From an uncultured Oscillospiraceae bacterium (GTDB lineage Bacteria > Bacillota > Clostridia > Oscillospirales > Acutalibacteraceae): a stretch of 23,938 nucleotides of DNA. The position numbers and the translations under genes were made by a program. The DNA lies in contig UQUZ01000039.1 of assembly GCA_900544375.1 (NCBI GenBank), positions 1 through 23,938 on the forward strand, given 5' to 3'. Shown here in pieces: positions 8,075 to 15,992 of this stretch; within the stretch, counting starts at the first letter, position 1, and the number at the start of each line of letters is the position of its first letter. The notes beneath the pieces are model-generated. The model was not told the DNA's origin. It searched no databases and saw nothing but the letters and a program-made list of their open reading frames with translations.

Positions 8075-8986
8075 TTAGCCCTGCTTCTTACGCAGCGCCC
8101 GCGCAAAGATGCCCGCGAGCCGGTTGAGGAGGAAAACCAGGATCAGCAGCACCGCTGCTGTGGCATAGGGGACGGAAATCGGATCGCGCGCCTCCATCGC
8201 CGAGGTGTAAAGGAAGAGGGAGAGCGTGCAGCCTTGGCCCATGATATGACCGAAGAGTTCCTCTGGCAGGCGAAATCCTGATACGCCCACCGTGAAAAGA
8301 AGCGCGGCTGTTTCGCCAACGATCCGCCCCATGGCGAGCACGATGGCAGTGGCAATGCCGGGCATGGCGCAGGGCAGCAAGATGGAAAAAATGACGCGCA
8401 GCTTTGACGCGCCCAGCGCCATCGCACCTTCCAAATAACCCTGCGGAACTGCAATGAGCGCTTCCTCTGTGGTGCGCACAATTGTGGGGAGGATGCAGAT
8501 GGCCATGGTCAGGCATCCCGCCAGGATGCTGTATTGCAACTGAAAGCTGATGCAAAAAACTGCGTAACCAAACAAGCCGAAAATGATGGATGGGATGCCG
8601 GAGAGTACCTCGGTTGCAAAACGGATTGCTTTCACAAGCCGGCCCTTTTTGGCATACTGCGTCAGATATACCGCGCAACATACGCCAATCGGGACGGCAA
8701 TGAGCAGCGTTATGGCCACAACATAAATCGTGTTGATGATCATGGGGAGGATACCTTTGCTGCCCGTCCGGCTGGCGGAATAGGTGCTTGAAAGGAACTC
8801 CCAGGAAATATGAGGCAGGCCATTCCATAGGATGTGGCCGAGAATTGCGGCGAGAACCGCAACCGTGCAAAAGGCGCAAAGATAAATCAGCGTGCGCAGG
8901 GCGGCATCTTTCACACGGAATCGCCGGCGCGCAAGAGAATGGGGGGGAGCGAGAGCAGCAGGATTTGACACATTTTTATGCTTCAC
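8075..8986 (-). CDS. pstA: Phosphate ABC transporter permease PstA
   Basis: A 303-residue inner-membrane permease that pairs with PstC. About six membrane segments can be seen, for example 31-53, 82-107 and 273-294. The cytoplasmic EAA loop that contacts PstB is EGAMALGASKLRVIFSILLP (186-205). The conserved VLSGIPSIIFGLFG (127-140) and GRIVGETAALLF (220-231) are typical of PstA. The start is taken as the GTG at 8986, 9 nt after AAAGGAG; this overlaps the end of pstC by 11 nt, suggesting translational coupling. A second GTG at 8992 is only 3 nt from the ribosome binding site and less likely. Confidence 0.95.
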   Translation of the reverse strand: MKHKNVSNPAALAPPHSLARRRFRVKDAALRTLIYLCAFCTVAVLAAILGHILWNGLPHISWEFLSSTYSASRTGSKGILPMIINTIYVVAITLLIAVPIGVCCAVYLTQYAKKGRLVKAIRFATEVLSGIPSIIFGLFGYAVFCISFQLQYSILAGCLTMAICILPTIVRTTEEALIAVPQGYLEGAMALGASKLRVIFSILLPCAMPGIATAIVLAMGRIVGETAALLFTVGVSGFRLPEELFGHIMGQGCTLSLFLYTSAMEARDPISVPYATAAVLLILVFLLNRLAGIFARALRKKQG

Positions 8987-10322
8987 CTTCACCCACTCCT
9001 TTCTTGGAAACCCAGGTAAACACCACATTGATGATCATCAGGAAAAAAAACAGTACGAGCCCAATGCCAAACAGGGCTTGTTTGTGCAGGCCGGTCGCAT
9101 AGCCCATCTCAAAGGCGATGCCTGAGGTCAGCGGCCGCACCGCGCCGAATAGATGTGGAAAGGATACCGTGTTACCCGCCACCATGATGATTGCCATCGT
9201 TTCGCCGATGGCCCGGCCCACGCCGAGGATCACGCCCGCCAGGATGCCGGATTTGGCGGCGGGGATCTGCACCTTGAAGATCGTGCCGATCTGTGTGTTG
9301 CCCAACGCGAGGGACGCCTCTTTGTATGAGGGAGGGACTGCCTCCAATGCATTCTGCGCCACGTTGATGATTGTGGGCAAAATCATCATGGCAAGAATCA
9401 GGATAACGGCCAGCAGGCTATCCCCATTGGTCCGACCGGGAAACAGCGCCCGCAGGCCGGGCACGATCACCCGCATGCCGAAAAAACCGAAGATGACGGA
9501 GGGAATGCCTGCGAGCAGTTCTACCGCTGGGCGGACAATACCACGCAGCCAGCGGGGTGCAAGCTCCGCGAGGAATACTGCGGTTAGCAGGCCGACCGGA
9601 ACCCCAAGCAGGACGGCGCCCACTGTGCCGAAAACGGAGGCGAGCACCATATAGGCAATCCCATAGGAAGGCTGCTCTGCCGTGGGGCTCCAATCGGTAG
9701 AGAAAAGAAAATCCTTTAAGCCGATTTGGTAAATGGCCGGGGCGCCCTGTAGCACCATATAGATGCAGATGAAAGCAACCGCGCCGATCGAGACGCAGGC
9801 CGCCGCCAAAAAAACAGATTTTGCAAAGCTCTGCACACCGGCGGAGAGCAGGCTCAGCGCCGCGGCAAACAGGGGAAGGGCCAATGCCAAAAAAAAGCCC
9901 GATTGCATGGATAAATGAATATTATCCACACCCACAGCTGCTACGCGCTCCTGTAAGGAGGCGCTGCCGGAGAGCAGCATGACGGCGCAGAGCGCCCCCG
10001 CCGCATAGGCGCCGCCTGCTGCCGAGGCTTTTTTCAGCACGAGCAACACCCCGCCACCGATGCAGCCGGCAAGCACGCCCGCGAGGGCTAGCCGCAGCGA
10101 AAGGGGCAGGGGGATAACGGAATCGTTAACACGCAGCGAGGCGGTCAGCAGCTGATGGCCATTGAGTGAGTAGGATAAATTATTAAAAACACCATGAAAA
10201 ACGGGAAGAAATAGCACGCCTGTAGCAGCGCTGCCAAGGCAGAGCGCCGCTATACGCAGAAAAAGGGCTTGCCTGCGCCTTGTCTCGCTGTGGCGCAGGC
10301 TATTCAAATTCTGGCAATCCAT
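8976..10322 (-). CDS. pstC: Phosphate ABC transporter permease PstC with N-terminal membrane extension
   Basis: A 448-residue permease; ordinary PstC proteins have about 290-320 residues. The canonical PstC part begins near residue 166 and includes VELLAGIPSVIFGFFGMRVIVP (split here as VELLAGIPSV, 267-276, and the residues after it), the EAA loop EASLALGNTQIGTIFKVQIP (335-354), and GVGRAIGETMAIIMVAGN (367-384). The first 165 residues add about four more membrane segments (near 20-42, 74-96, 103-120 and 141-161), with an extracytoplasmic stretch carrying NGHQLLTA (54-61). The ATG has GAGGTGA 5 nt upstream, and the extension is in the same open frame with no sign of a frameshift, so it seems real. 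The 3' end overlaps pstA. The function of the extension is not known. Confidence 0.93.
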   Translation of the reverse strand: MDCQNLNSLRHSETRRRQALFLRIAALCLGSAATGVLFLPVFHGVFNNLSYSLNGHQLLTASLRVNDSVIPLPLSLRLALAGVLAGCIGGGVLLVLKKASAAGGAYAAGALCAVMLLSGSASLQERVAAVGVDNIHLSMQSGFFLALALPLFAAALSLLSAGVQSFAKSVFLAAACVSIGAVAFICIYMVLQGAPAIYQIGLKDFLFSTDWSPTAEQPSYGIAYMVLASVFGTVGAVLLGVPVGLLTAVFLAELAPRWLRGIVRPAVELLAGIPSVIFGFFGMRVIVPGLRALFPGRTNGDSLLAVILILAMMILPTIINVAQNALEAVPPSYKEASLALGNTQIGTIFKVQIPAAKSGILAGVILGVGRAIGETMAIIMVAGNTVSFPHLFGAVRPLTSGIAFEMGYATGLHKQALFGIGLVLFFFLMIINVVFTWVSKKGVGEGEA

Positions 10323-10369
10323 TCGTTCACCTCAATTGTAATGCCGGGAGAAACGAATGGAATCAGAGA

Positions 10370-11497
10370 CTAATCCGTCTTTTTCTGCGAAAACATCCAT
10401 TCCACCCATGGCTCATGTAAATAAAAAGGGCAAAACATTGCATGCCCAAAACGCTTCCATCGGGTATAGCGCAACATTTGCCCGCCGGCATTGCGCACGC
10501 TCTCCACCATGCCGTCGGTGGAGGAGACGGGAACGATGTGGTCGTTTGTGCTGTGTCCCGTCCAAATAGGCGTTTTAGTAATTCGTGCAAAGGCTTCGTC
10601 ATCCGGGTAAAAATCACCCGCCATCAGCGGAATGGCAGCCGCATAACGATCCGGGTGTAGATACAGCTGATTCCAGCAGCCCTGCCCACCCGCTGAAATG
10701 CCAGTGAGATAGACCTGTTTCTGCTCGATTGGATATCGTTCAAGCAGAAGCGCCCACAGCCTGTCCCAGATGCCGGGAAAGCCGTGAACACCGTTATCGT
10801 CATAATTTTTCGTATGCCACTGATAAGGCGTCGGCAGCGATGGGATCAGGAGAATGCACTCCCCCCGCTTCCCCGCGCGGGCAAGCGCCCACTGCATGGA
10901 AAAAGAAGCGGTCACCGGTTTCACACAGCTTCGGCCGCCGCCACCTGCTCCATGTAGGAAAATAAGCAATGGAAGCGATTGACCATCGCTGTTGCGGGGA
11001 ACGCGAATGACGAAGGGGAAACTGAACCGCATATCAACATCATAATAAATCCAACGCTCGAATTCACGCGGCAGAAAGTGGGAATCCTCCCGTATCAGGC
11101 CGCGCGGCTTTTGCTCCTTCTGACAGCATCGATCGGTTTCCGTCCGCAATTTCGTCAGCAGGAGCGCTTCCTCCTTTGCCCACTGATACTGCTGCGGAGA
11201 GGCGCATTGATAAAATGGGAGTAATTCCGGAACAAGCCCTTCTTTGGTCAGGCAGTAGAGCCTGCCGTCGTGATCGGCCGGAAAGACGCTTCCGGTGGCC
11301 AAGCGTGCTAACTCCCCGAGTTGATCCTGTTGCAGCGTCAGCAGGGCGACATATTGCGATGGATTCCAAAGCGCGCATTGAAATTGCTCCTGAACGGTAA
11401 AATGATGAAGCGACTCATACGGCAAGCACTTTTCGTTGACATAGACAGAATATGCCCCTTTTCTAGGCAGCATGGCACGTTTGATACGCGGTTTCAT
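10370..11497 (-). CDS. Alpha/beta-hydrolase esterase (prolyl oligopeptidase / PHB depolymerase-like)
   Basis: A 375-residue protein. From about residue 150 it is a serine hydrolase with the oxyanion strand LLIFLHGAGGGG (177-188), nucleophile elbow GISAGG (Ser268), Asp319 in STNDHIVPV and His352 in FGHAMF, a complete catalytic triad. The layout resembles feruloyl/acetyl xylan esterases and other secreted-type carbohydrate esterases, but no signal peptide or lipobox is seen, so it is probably cytoplasmic. The first 150 residues match no domain I recognise. The ATG has AAGGGGG 7 nt upstream. It lies between pstS and pstC, 47 nt before pstC, and is likely co-transcribed with the pst operon. The substrate is unknown; a phosphate-related or glycan-ester role is inference. 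Confidence 0.8.
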   Translation of the reverse strand: MKPRIKRAMLPRKGAYSVYVNEKCLPYESLHHFTVQEQFQCALWNPSQYVALLTLQQDQLGELARLATGSVFPADHDGRLYCLTKEGLVPELLPFYQCASPQQYQWAKEEALLLTKLRTETDRCCQKEQKPRGLIREDSHFLPREFERWIYYDVDMRFSFPFVIRVPRNSDGQSLPLLIFLHGAGGGGRSCVKPVTASFSMQWALARAGKRGECILLIPSLPTPYQWHTKNYDDNGVHGFPGIWDRLWALLLERYPIEQKQVYLTGISAGGQGCWNQLYLHPDRYAAAIPLMAGDFYPDDEAFARITKTPIWTGHSTNDHIVPVSSTDGMVESVRNAGGQMLRYTRWKRFGHAMFCPFYLHEPWVEWMFSQKKTD

Positions 11498-11532
11498 AGG
11501 AATTCCCCCTTTTTCATAAACACCCGCTTTTT

Positions 11533-11550
11533 AAATACTCTAGCATATTT
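11533..11550. repeat. Inverted repeat upstream of the esterase gene
   Basis: AAATA (11533-11537) and TATTT (11546-11550) are complementary around an 8-nt centre containing CTAG. They lie about 40 nt before the esterase start. The flanking CACCC (11521-11525) and GGGTG (11551-11555) extend the pairing if a loop is allowed. It may be an operator or part of the transcript structure; no regulator is identified. Confidence 0.35.
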
Positions 11551-11581
11551 GGGTGGAAAAAGCGAGTTCTGCCCGCACATC

Positions 11582-11630
11582 CCGAAACGCCCCGCAGAAA
11601 TGTGGCAGCGGCTTTGTGCCGGCGTTTCGG
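11582..11630. repeat. Long hairpin in the pstS-esterase gap
   Basis: A perfect 10-bp inverted repeat CCGAAACGCC (11582-11591) / GGCGTTTCGG (11621-11630) encloses an inner CCGC/GCGG pair (11592-11595 / 11608-11611). It sits in the 206-nt gap between pstS and the esterase gene on the transcribed - strand. No T run follows on the - strand. A stable hairpin after pstS is known in other bacteria to protect the pstS message or limit readthrough so that the binding protein is made in excess; that role here is inference. Confidence 0.55.
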
Positions 11631-11703
11631 TTTGTGCTGGCATGACTTGGTTATCAAGGGGATTTTATAAAAAGGGCGGGCAAATAAAATACCGAAGGCG
11701 CGT

Positions 11704-12579
11704 TTAGCTGTTGTTTGGCACAGCGCCGTTCTCCTCAATGATCTTCTGGCCTTCCTGGCTGTTGGCAAATTCGAGGAAAGCTTTCGCAAGTGCATTGGTG
11801 GTGCCTTTCTTCGTAATCATGAGGAAGGGGCGTTGAACCTTGTAGGTGCCGTCCTTAACGGTAGATTCACTGGGGCTGACGCCTTCCACCTGAAGTGCTT
11901 TGACCGTATCGTCCACTGCGCTCAGGCTAATGTATGCAATGGCGTTTTCATTGCCTGCGACAGCCTGCTTGGCAGCTCCGGTAGAGTTATAAACATTGGC
12001 ATATTGGCATTTGCCTTCCACTGCTTCACCTTTTACTTGAATGATTTCCTCAAACGCGCCACGGGTGCCGGAGCCCTCTTCGCGGCCAACGACTACAATT
12101 TTGGCATCCGCCCCGCCAACATCCTTCCAGTTGGTGATCTCACCGGTATAGATTTTGCCGATTTGCTCCTGTGTCAGCCCAGTTACTGTGTTTTTTGGGT
12201 TGACAGCCATAGCGATACCATCGAAGGCGATAGTGTAGATATCAAAATCATCCGGGTTTTCACTGCTTTTTACGTCACGGGAAAGAAGGCCTATCTGCGC
12301 CGTGCCGGCAGAGACAGAGGTAGGTCCCTCGCCGGATCCGTTGCCGCCCACTGTGACGGTCACGCCTTGGTTTTTCTCCATGAACCTTTCGCCAAGCGCG
12401 TTGGAAATCTCTGCCATGGAGGTGGAGCCGTTGAGGTTCAGCGTCCCGCTGAGCACAGCGGCATTTGATTGCCCGGAAACGCCTTGCCCTTCCACCGGAT
12501 CATTCGAGCAGCCTGCGGCAAGCGCCATAGTGCCCACGAGGGCGGCGCATGCGACGAACGCAATCCATTTTCTTTTCAT
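11704..12579 (-). CDS. pstS: Phosphate-binding lipoprotein PstS
   Basis: A 291-residue solute-binding protein that captures inorganic phosphate outside the membrane and hands it to PstCA. The first 24 residues are a lipoprotein signal (MKRKWIAFVACAALVGTMAL then AAGC), with the lipidated Cys predicted at position 24. Phosphate-contact segments are NGSTSM (50-55), SRDVK (100-104), FDGIAM (119-124) and GREEGSGTR (165-173). The ATG at 12579 is chosen because AAAGGAG lies 9 nt upstream and the signal peptide begins there; the longer upstream frame adds charged residues ahead of the signal peptide. It is the first gene of the pst block, with its own promoter and a Pho-box-like repeat upstream. Confidence 0.96.
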   Translation of the reverse strand: MKRKWIAFVACAALVGTMALAAGCSNDPVEGQGVSGQSNAAVLSGTLNLNGSTSMAEISNALGERFMEKNQGVTVTVGGNGSGEGPTSVSAGTAQIGLLSRDVKSSENPDDFDIYTIAFDGIAMAVNPKNTVTGLTQEQIGKIYTGEITNWKDVGGADAKIVVVGREEGSGTRGAFEEIIQVKGEAVEGKCQYANVYNSTGAAKQAVAGNENAIAYISLSAVDDTVKALQVEGVSPSESTVKDGTYKVQRPFLMITKKGTTNALAKAFLEFANSQEGQKIIEENGAVPNNS

Positions 12580-12621
12580 CTTTCGTTGCTCCTTTGTTGG
12601 ATACTTTTTTGGTGCATCTGT

Positions 12622-12676
12622 ATCATAAGGCATGTATGTTAAAATGGCGTTAAAACGAGCTTATACTCTGTTTAAA
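12622..12676 (-). promoter_or_regulatory. Probable pstS promoter with Pho-box-like direct repeats
   Basis: On the - strand the sequence TTTTAACGCCATTTTAAC (12655-12638) is a direct repeat of a 7-mer with a 4-nt spacer, that is an 11-nt period. A -10 element TATGAT (12627-12622) begins exactly 10 nt further on, and no consensus -35 hexamer is present. A third related copy, TTTAAAC, is at 12676-12670, 21 nt upstream. A 7-4-7 direct repeat that replaces the -35 and lies 10 nt from the -10 is the textbook arrangement for PhoB-activated promoters; binding by the PhoB encoded here is inferred. The element lies between the GH2 terminator and pstS. Confidence 0.7.
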
Positions 12677-12679
12677 CCT

Positions 12680-12717
12680 AAAAAAGCCCGCTGCGGGCTA
12701 TCGCAGCGAGCTTTTTT
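12680..12717 (-). terminator. Rho-independent terminator of the GH2 gene
   Basis: Two 16-nt arms (12680-12695 and 12702-12717) pair with one mismatch around a 6-nt loop; the core is GCCCGCTGCG / CGCAGCGAGC, flanked by A6 and T6. On the - strand it ends in a T run about 50 nt after the GH2 stop, separating that gene from the pstS promoter. Because the A/T arms are symmetrical, it could also work on the + strand. Confidence 0.85.
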
Positions 12718-12765
12718 GTGTGAAGTGGGGCGCGGTTTACACCGCTTGTGGATACGTAAATTCCT

Positions 12766-15700
12766 TTATCCGAGCGGCATAAAGGAAAGCTCAAACTCCA
12801 AGCTTTCTTTTGCGGAGATGATGAAGTTTTTCCATGGCTCCGGACCGCAGCTGTTGCTGCCTGCGCCGCGCGTAAATCCGTCGATTGTAACGGCGGTCGT
12901 ATGCTCGTCGTACAGATCCTCGCGGTGGGCGGCCTTTTGCAGGAGCTTTTGGGTATAATGGTGAATGTTGAAGGTGAAATCCTTCTCCTGTCGGAAAATC
13001 ATCCATCCGGCGCCGTCGCAGTCGGTCAGTTTTAGCCATCGCGTGCCGGTATGGTTCCCGTTATCCTGCGGGCGGATATAATCTTCATGCATCGAAGCAA
13101 CATCGGCTTCAAAAACGCCCATGATGGACTGAGCCTTGAAATCAGGCAGGTTCTCCTTTTCGCCCAGCCCGTAATAGGTGACGCTGCGAAAGGCCTCCGG
13201 CATTTCAAAAAACACGCCGAACCGCGCAAGCTCCCTCTTCAGCTTTTTATCAGAGGGGGCGCTAAGCCTTGCGCGCAGGGTAAACATACCGTTAGAGGCG
13301 AAGGTATATATTAGCTCCACGCGGAAGAGATTTCGGCCCTTTGCACGCAATTGGAGCGTTGTTTCGACCGTCACATGGTCGTTTGGTTGCTCCGCACCTT
13401 TGGGCACCAGCGTATCCGCCTTTGTGCGCAAGGAGAGTAATTCGGCTTCATAGCAGTGATAGCCCGATTTTTCCCAACTCTTGCGGATGTTCATATCATT
13501 GTCGATCGGCGCGCGGTAGATGTTTGGGAAGAAGCCCTTTTCGCCGGAGGCAGGAGCGGGGTTCAGCAAATCCTTGCCTTTATAGGCAAAGCGCCTCATG
13601 CGGCCGGTTTGTTTATCAAACGACGCCTCGCCCCCATCAAAGTGGATGGTAAAGAGGCCGCCTTCTTCTTGCGCATGGAGCTCTCTGCCTGCGGGGAAGG
13701 CCAACGGTAGCTTGTTTGCCCGCAACAGGCAAAGCTGTTCGCGAGCAAGCATTTCGCCCAGTTCATTATAGTAGGCCAAATTTATAAACCAATCGTTGCC
13801 CGCCGAGGGGCTTGCGTGGCGAATTTGAACCGTTTCGTCGCTCTGCGGCGCGGCGGAGAGATGCAGCTCCCCGTTTTCTACTACGGTTCCGTTTTTCAGC
13901 AGCTCCCAGCGCACGGTCAGATAGTCTGCCGTGCGGAAATAATTCAGGTTGGTAAAGGTATATTTCCCTTCGCCGGATACGCGGGCGCGCACAGGGCGAT
14001 AAATTGCCTGCATTTCATATGCGCCGGTGTGCGGCGTGCGGTCTGGATAGACCAATCCGTCCACACAGAAGTTGCTGTCATGAATAAATTCGCCGTGATC
14101 TCCGCCATAGGTATAGCGATATTTTGCCCCCTCCGGGTTCAAAACGGCATGATCCGCCCACTCCCAAATGCAGCCGCCCATCAGCCGGTCGCTGGAGAGC
14201 ACGGCATCCCAATATTCCGCGAGGCCGCCAGGGCCAACCCCCATGGCGTGCGCATATTCACACATAAAGAAAGGCTTTTCGCCCAGCTTCTTTTTCTCAC
14301 GGCGTTCGCCTACTTCACGCACATGGTCGATATGCGGATACATTTCGGAGATCACATCGTATGCAAGGCGTCTGGTGCGGATCACGCCTTCGTAATGCAC
14401 CGGAATCTCCGGGCAGACGTGATGCAGGTATTCGCAGCAGGCATCCTGATTCTTCCAGCCTCCCGCCTCGTTGCCCAGTGACCAGAGCACGATACAGGGA
14501 TGGTTGCGGTCGCGCAGATACATGCGCCGGACGCGGTCGAGGTAATGCTGGAGCCACTTTTTATGATTACTGATTCGGTTTGGCCAGTAGATCGGATCGC
14601 AGCAGGTGCCATGCGTTTCGATATCAGCCTCATCTACCACATAGAGCCCATAAAGATCACACAGGGTTAAAAACATGGGGTCCGGCGGATAGTGGGAGGT
14701 ACGCACGGCGTTTACATTGAGGCTTTTCATCAGCGTTACGTCGCGTAAAAGATCCTCTGCATCCATCACATAGCCCTTCAGGGAAGTATCGTGGTGATTG
14801 ACTCCCTTCAGCTTGATCGCCTTGCCGTTTAAGGTGAAAACGTCTTTTTTAATAGTAATGCTGCGGAAGCCTGTATAGTTGCGCAGGCTTTCCACTGGCT
14901 GGCCGTCTTTTTTTAATGTAATATAGGTTTCATATACCGTGGGGATTTCCGCGCTCCACTCCCGCACGGCAAGGTCCTGGAAGGAGAAGGCGGTAGATTG
15001 CTGTGCCGTTACCTCCTGTGTAGAAACCATGCTGTCGCCCGCCATGATCGTAATCTGAACAGTGTGCCCGGCAGGATTGCCGGCAAGCTCCACCTTTCCG
15101 GAAAGGGAATAGGTGTTCCCGGTTTTCTTCGTTCTGATCTGATAATCGTTGAGGCAGGTAGCCGCGCGGCGGGAAAGCAGCACATCGCGGAAAATGCCGT
15201 TTTCACGGAACATATCCTGGCATTCCAGATAGGTCCCGTTGGAATATTTAAAGACGACGGCGACCAGCTCGTTTTCCCCTTCCCGCAGGAAAGGCTGCAC
15301 ATCAAATTCAGCAGAGTTATGCGCGCCCTCGCTGTAGCCCACATATTGGCCGTTTATGTAAACGTCGAGGGAAGAGATGACACCGAGGAAGGTCAGAATA
15401 GATTGATCGCTCAGCGTTTCGAGCGAGAAGATTTTGCGATAAACGCCCACGGGGATATCCGTCGGGATTTTCGGTGGCTTGCAGGGGAATTGATAACGCT
15501 GATTAACATAGAATGGCGGCTCATAGCCTGTGCGTTGCCAATCGGATGGCACTTGAATACGGTCGAAGGCTTCTACGTCGGTGTCGAGCGGCTGTGGCAA
15601 TTTCGATACCTTGTCGTAATAGTGAAAATCCCACTCTCCGGATAGGACAGTCACCAGGTCACTTTTGTAGCGCTCCTCTAAACAAGAGGTGGCGGCGAGC

Positions 15701-15804
15701 GTCTCACGGTTGGAATAGGGAATGAAATAGGCGCGCCCTTCGCATTTGTTCACCTCAAAGAGGGGAAATTTTTTATAATTTTCCCGATTGATGACGTATT
15801 TCAT
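12766..15804 (-). CDS. Glycoside hydrolase family 2 beta-galactosidase
   Basis: A 1012-residue LacZ-type enzyme (E. coli LacZ has 1023) that hydrolyses terminal beta-D-galactosides with retention. Domains in order: jelly-roll sugar-binding (about 30-215), Ig-like (217-315), TIM barrel (about 318-605), a second Ig-like domain, and the large C-terminal beta-sandwich (about 735-1010). The acid/base is Glu446 in WSLGNEAGG and the nucleophile Glu516 in FFMCEYAHAMG. The barrel also shows RTSHYPP and DEADIETHG. No signal peptide is seen, so it is probably cytoplasmic. The ATG at 15804 has AGGAGG just upstream. It has its own promoter and terminator. Divergent from the surface phosphoesterase gene. 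The exact substrate cannot be told. Confidence 0.93.
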   Translation of the reverse strand: MKYVINRENYKKFPLFEVNKCEGRAYFIPYSNRETLAATSCLEERYKSDLVTVLSGEWDFHYYDKVSKLPQPLDTDVEAFDRIQVPSDWQRTGYEPPFYVNQRYQFPCKPPKIPTDIPVGVYRKIFSLETLSDQSILTFLGVISSLDVYINGQYVGYSEGAHNSAEFDVQPFLREGENELVAVVFKYSNGTYLECQDMFRENGIFRDVLLSRRAATCLNDYQIRTKKTGNTYSLSGKVELAGNPAGHTVQITIMAGDSMVSTQEVTAQQSTAFSFQDLAVREWSAEIPTVYETYITLKKDGQPVESLRNYTGFRSITIKKDVFTLNGKAIKLKGVNHHDTSLKGYVMDAEDLLRDVTLMKSLNVNAVRTSHYPPDPMFLTLCDLYGLYVVDEADIETHGTCCDPIYWPNRISNHKKWLQHYLDRVRRMYLRDRNHPCIVLWSLGNEAGGWKNQDACCEYLHHVCPEIPVHYEGVIRTRRLAYDVISEMYPHIDHVREVGERREKKKLGEKPFFMCEYAHAMGVGPGGLAEYWDAVLSSDRLMGGCIWEWADHAVLNPEGAKYRYTYGGDHGEFIHDSNFCVDGLVYPDRTPHTGAYEMQAIYRPVRARVSGEGKYTFTNLNYFRTADYLTVRWELLKNGTVVENGELHLSAAPQSDETVQIRHASPSAGNDWFINLAYYNELGEMLAREQLCLLRANKLPLAFPAGRELHAQEEGGLFTIHFDGGEASFDKQTGRMRRFAYKGKDLLNPAPASGEKGFFPNIYRAPIDNDMNIRKSWEKSGYHCYEAELLSLRTKADTLVPKGAEQPNDHVTVETTLQLRAKGRNLFRVELIYTFASNGMFTLRARLSAPSDKKLKRELARFGVFFEMPEAFRSVTYYGLGEKENLPDFKAQSIMGVFEADVASMHEDYIRPQDNGNHTGTRWLKLTDCDGAGWMIFRQEKDFTFNIHHYTQKLLQKAAHREDLYDEHTTAVTIDGFTRGAGSNSCGPEPWKNFIISAKESLEFELSFMPLG

Positions 15805-15837
15805 ATGGCCTCCTGATTTTTCAATAAGATTAAAATC

Positions 15838-15866
15838 ATACTAGCATATCTTGCAGGGCTTTTCAA
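15838..15866 (-). promoter_or_regulatory. Promoter of the GH2 gene
   Basis: On the - strand the -35 TTGAAA (15866-15861) and -10 TAGTAT (15843-15838) are 17 nt apart, and the -10 is preceded by TGC, an extended -10 element. It lies about 35 nt before the ATG. Confidence 0.65.
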
Positions 15867-15905
15867 TCTAAACTTCTGGTCGGATTCAAAATTTACAGAA
15901 TGAAC

Positions 15906-15930
15906 TGTCAATCTTTGCGATATTTTGACA
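15906..15930. repeat. Inverted repeat TGTCAA-N13-TTGACA between divergent genes
   Basis: TGTCAA (15906-15911) and TTGACA (15925-15930) are perfectly complementary and lie midway between the divergent GH2 and phosphoesterase genes. Each half is also a perfect -35 hexamer, reading outwards. It may be a shared operator or overlapping promoter elements. Downstream of the right half, TTTGTA (15936-15941) and TTTAAT (15946-15951) follow at 10-11 nt intervals. Confidence 0.4.
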
Positions 15931-15992
15931 TTTATTTTGTATAAATTTAATAAAAAACGCAAACGTATTTTGCTTAAAGAACTATAACAACG

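Noticed and set aside
15951..15975. CcpA cre-like site GCAAACGTATTTTGC
   Set aside because: It has the central CG and partial symmetry, but lacks the conserved outer TG and CA of cre sites.
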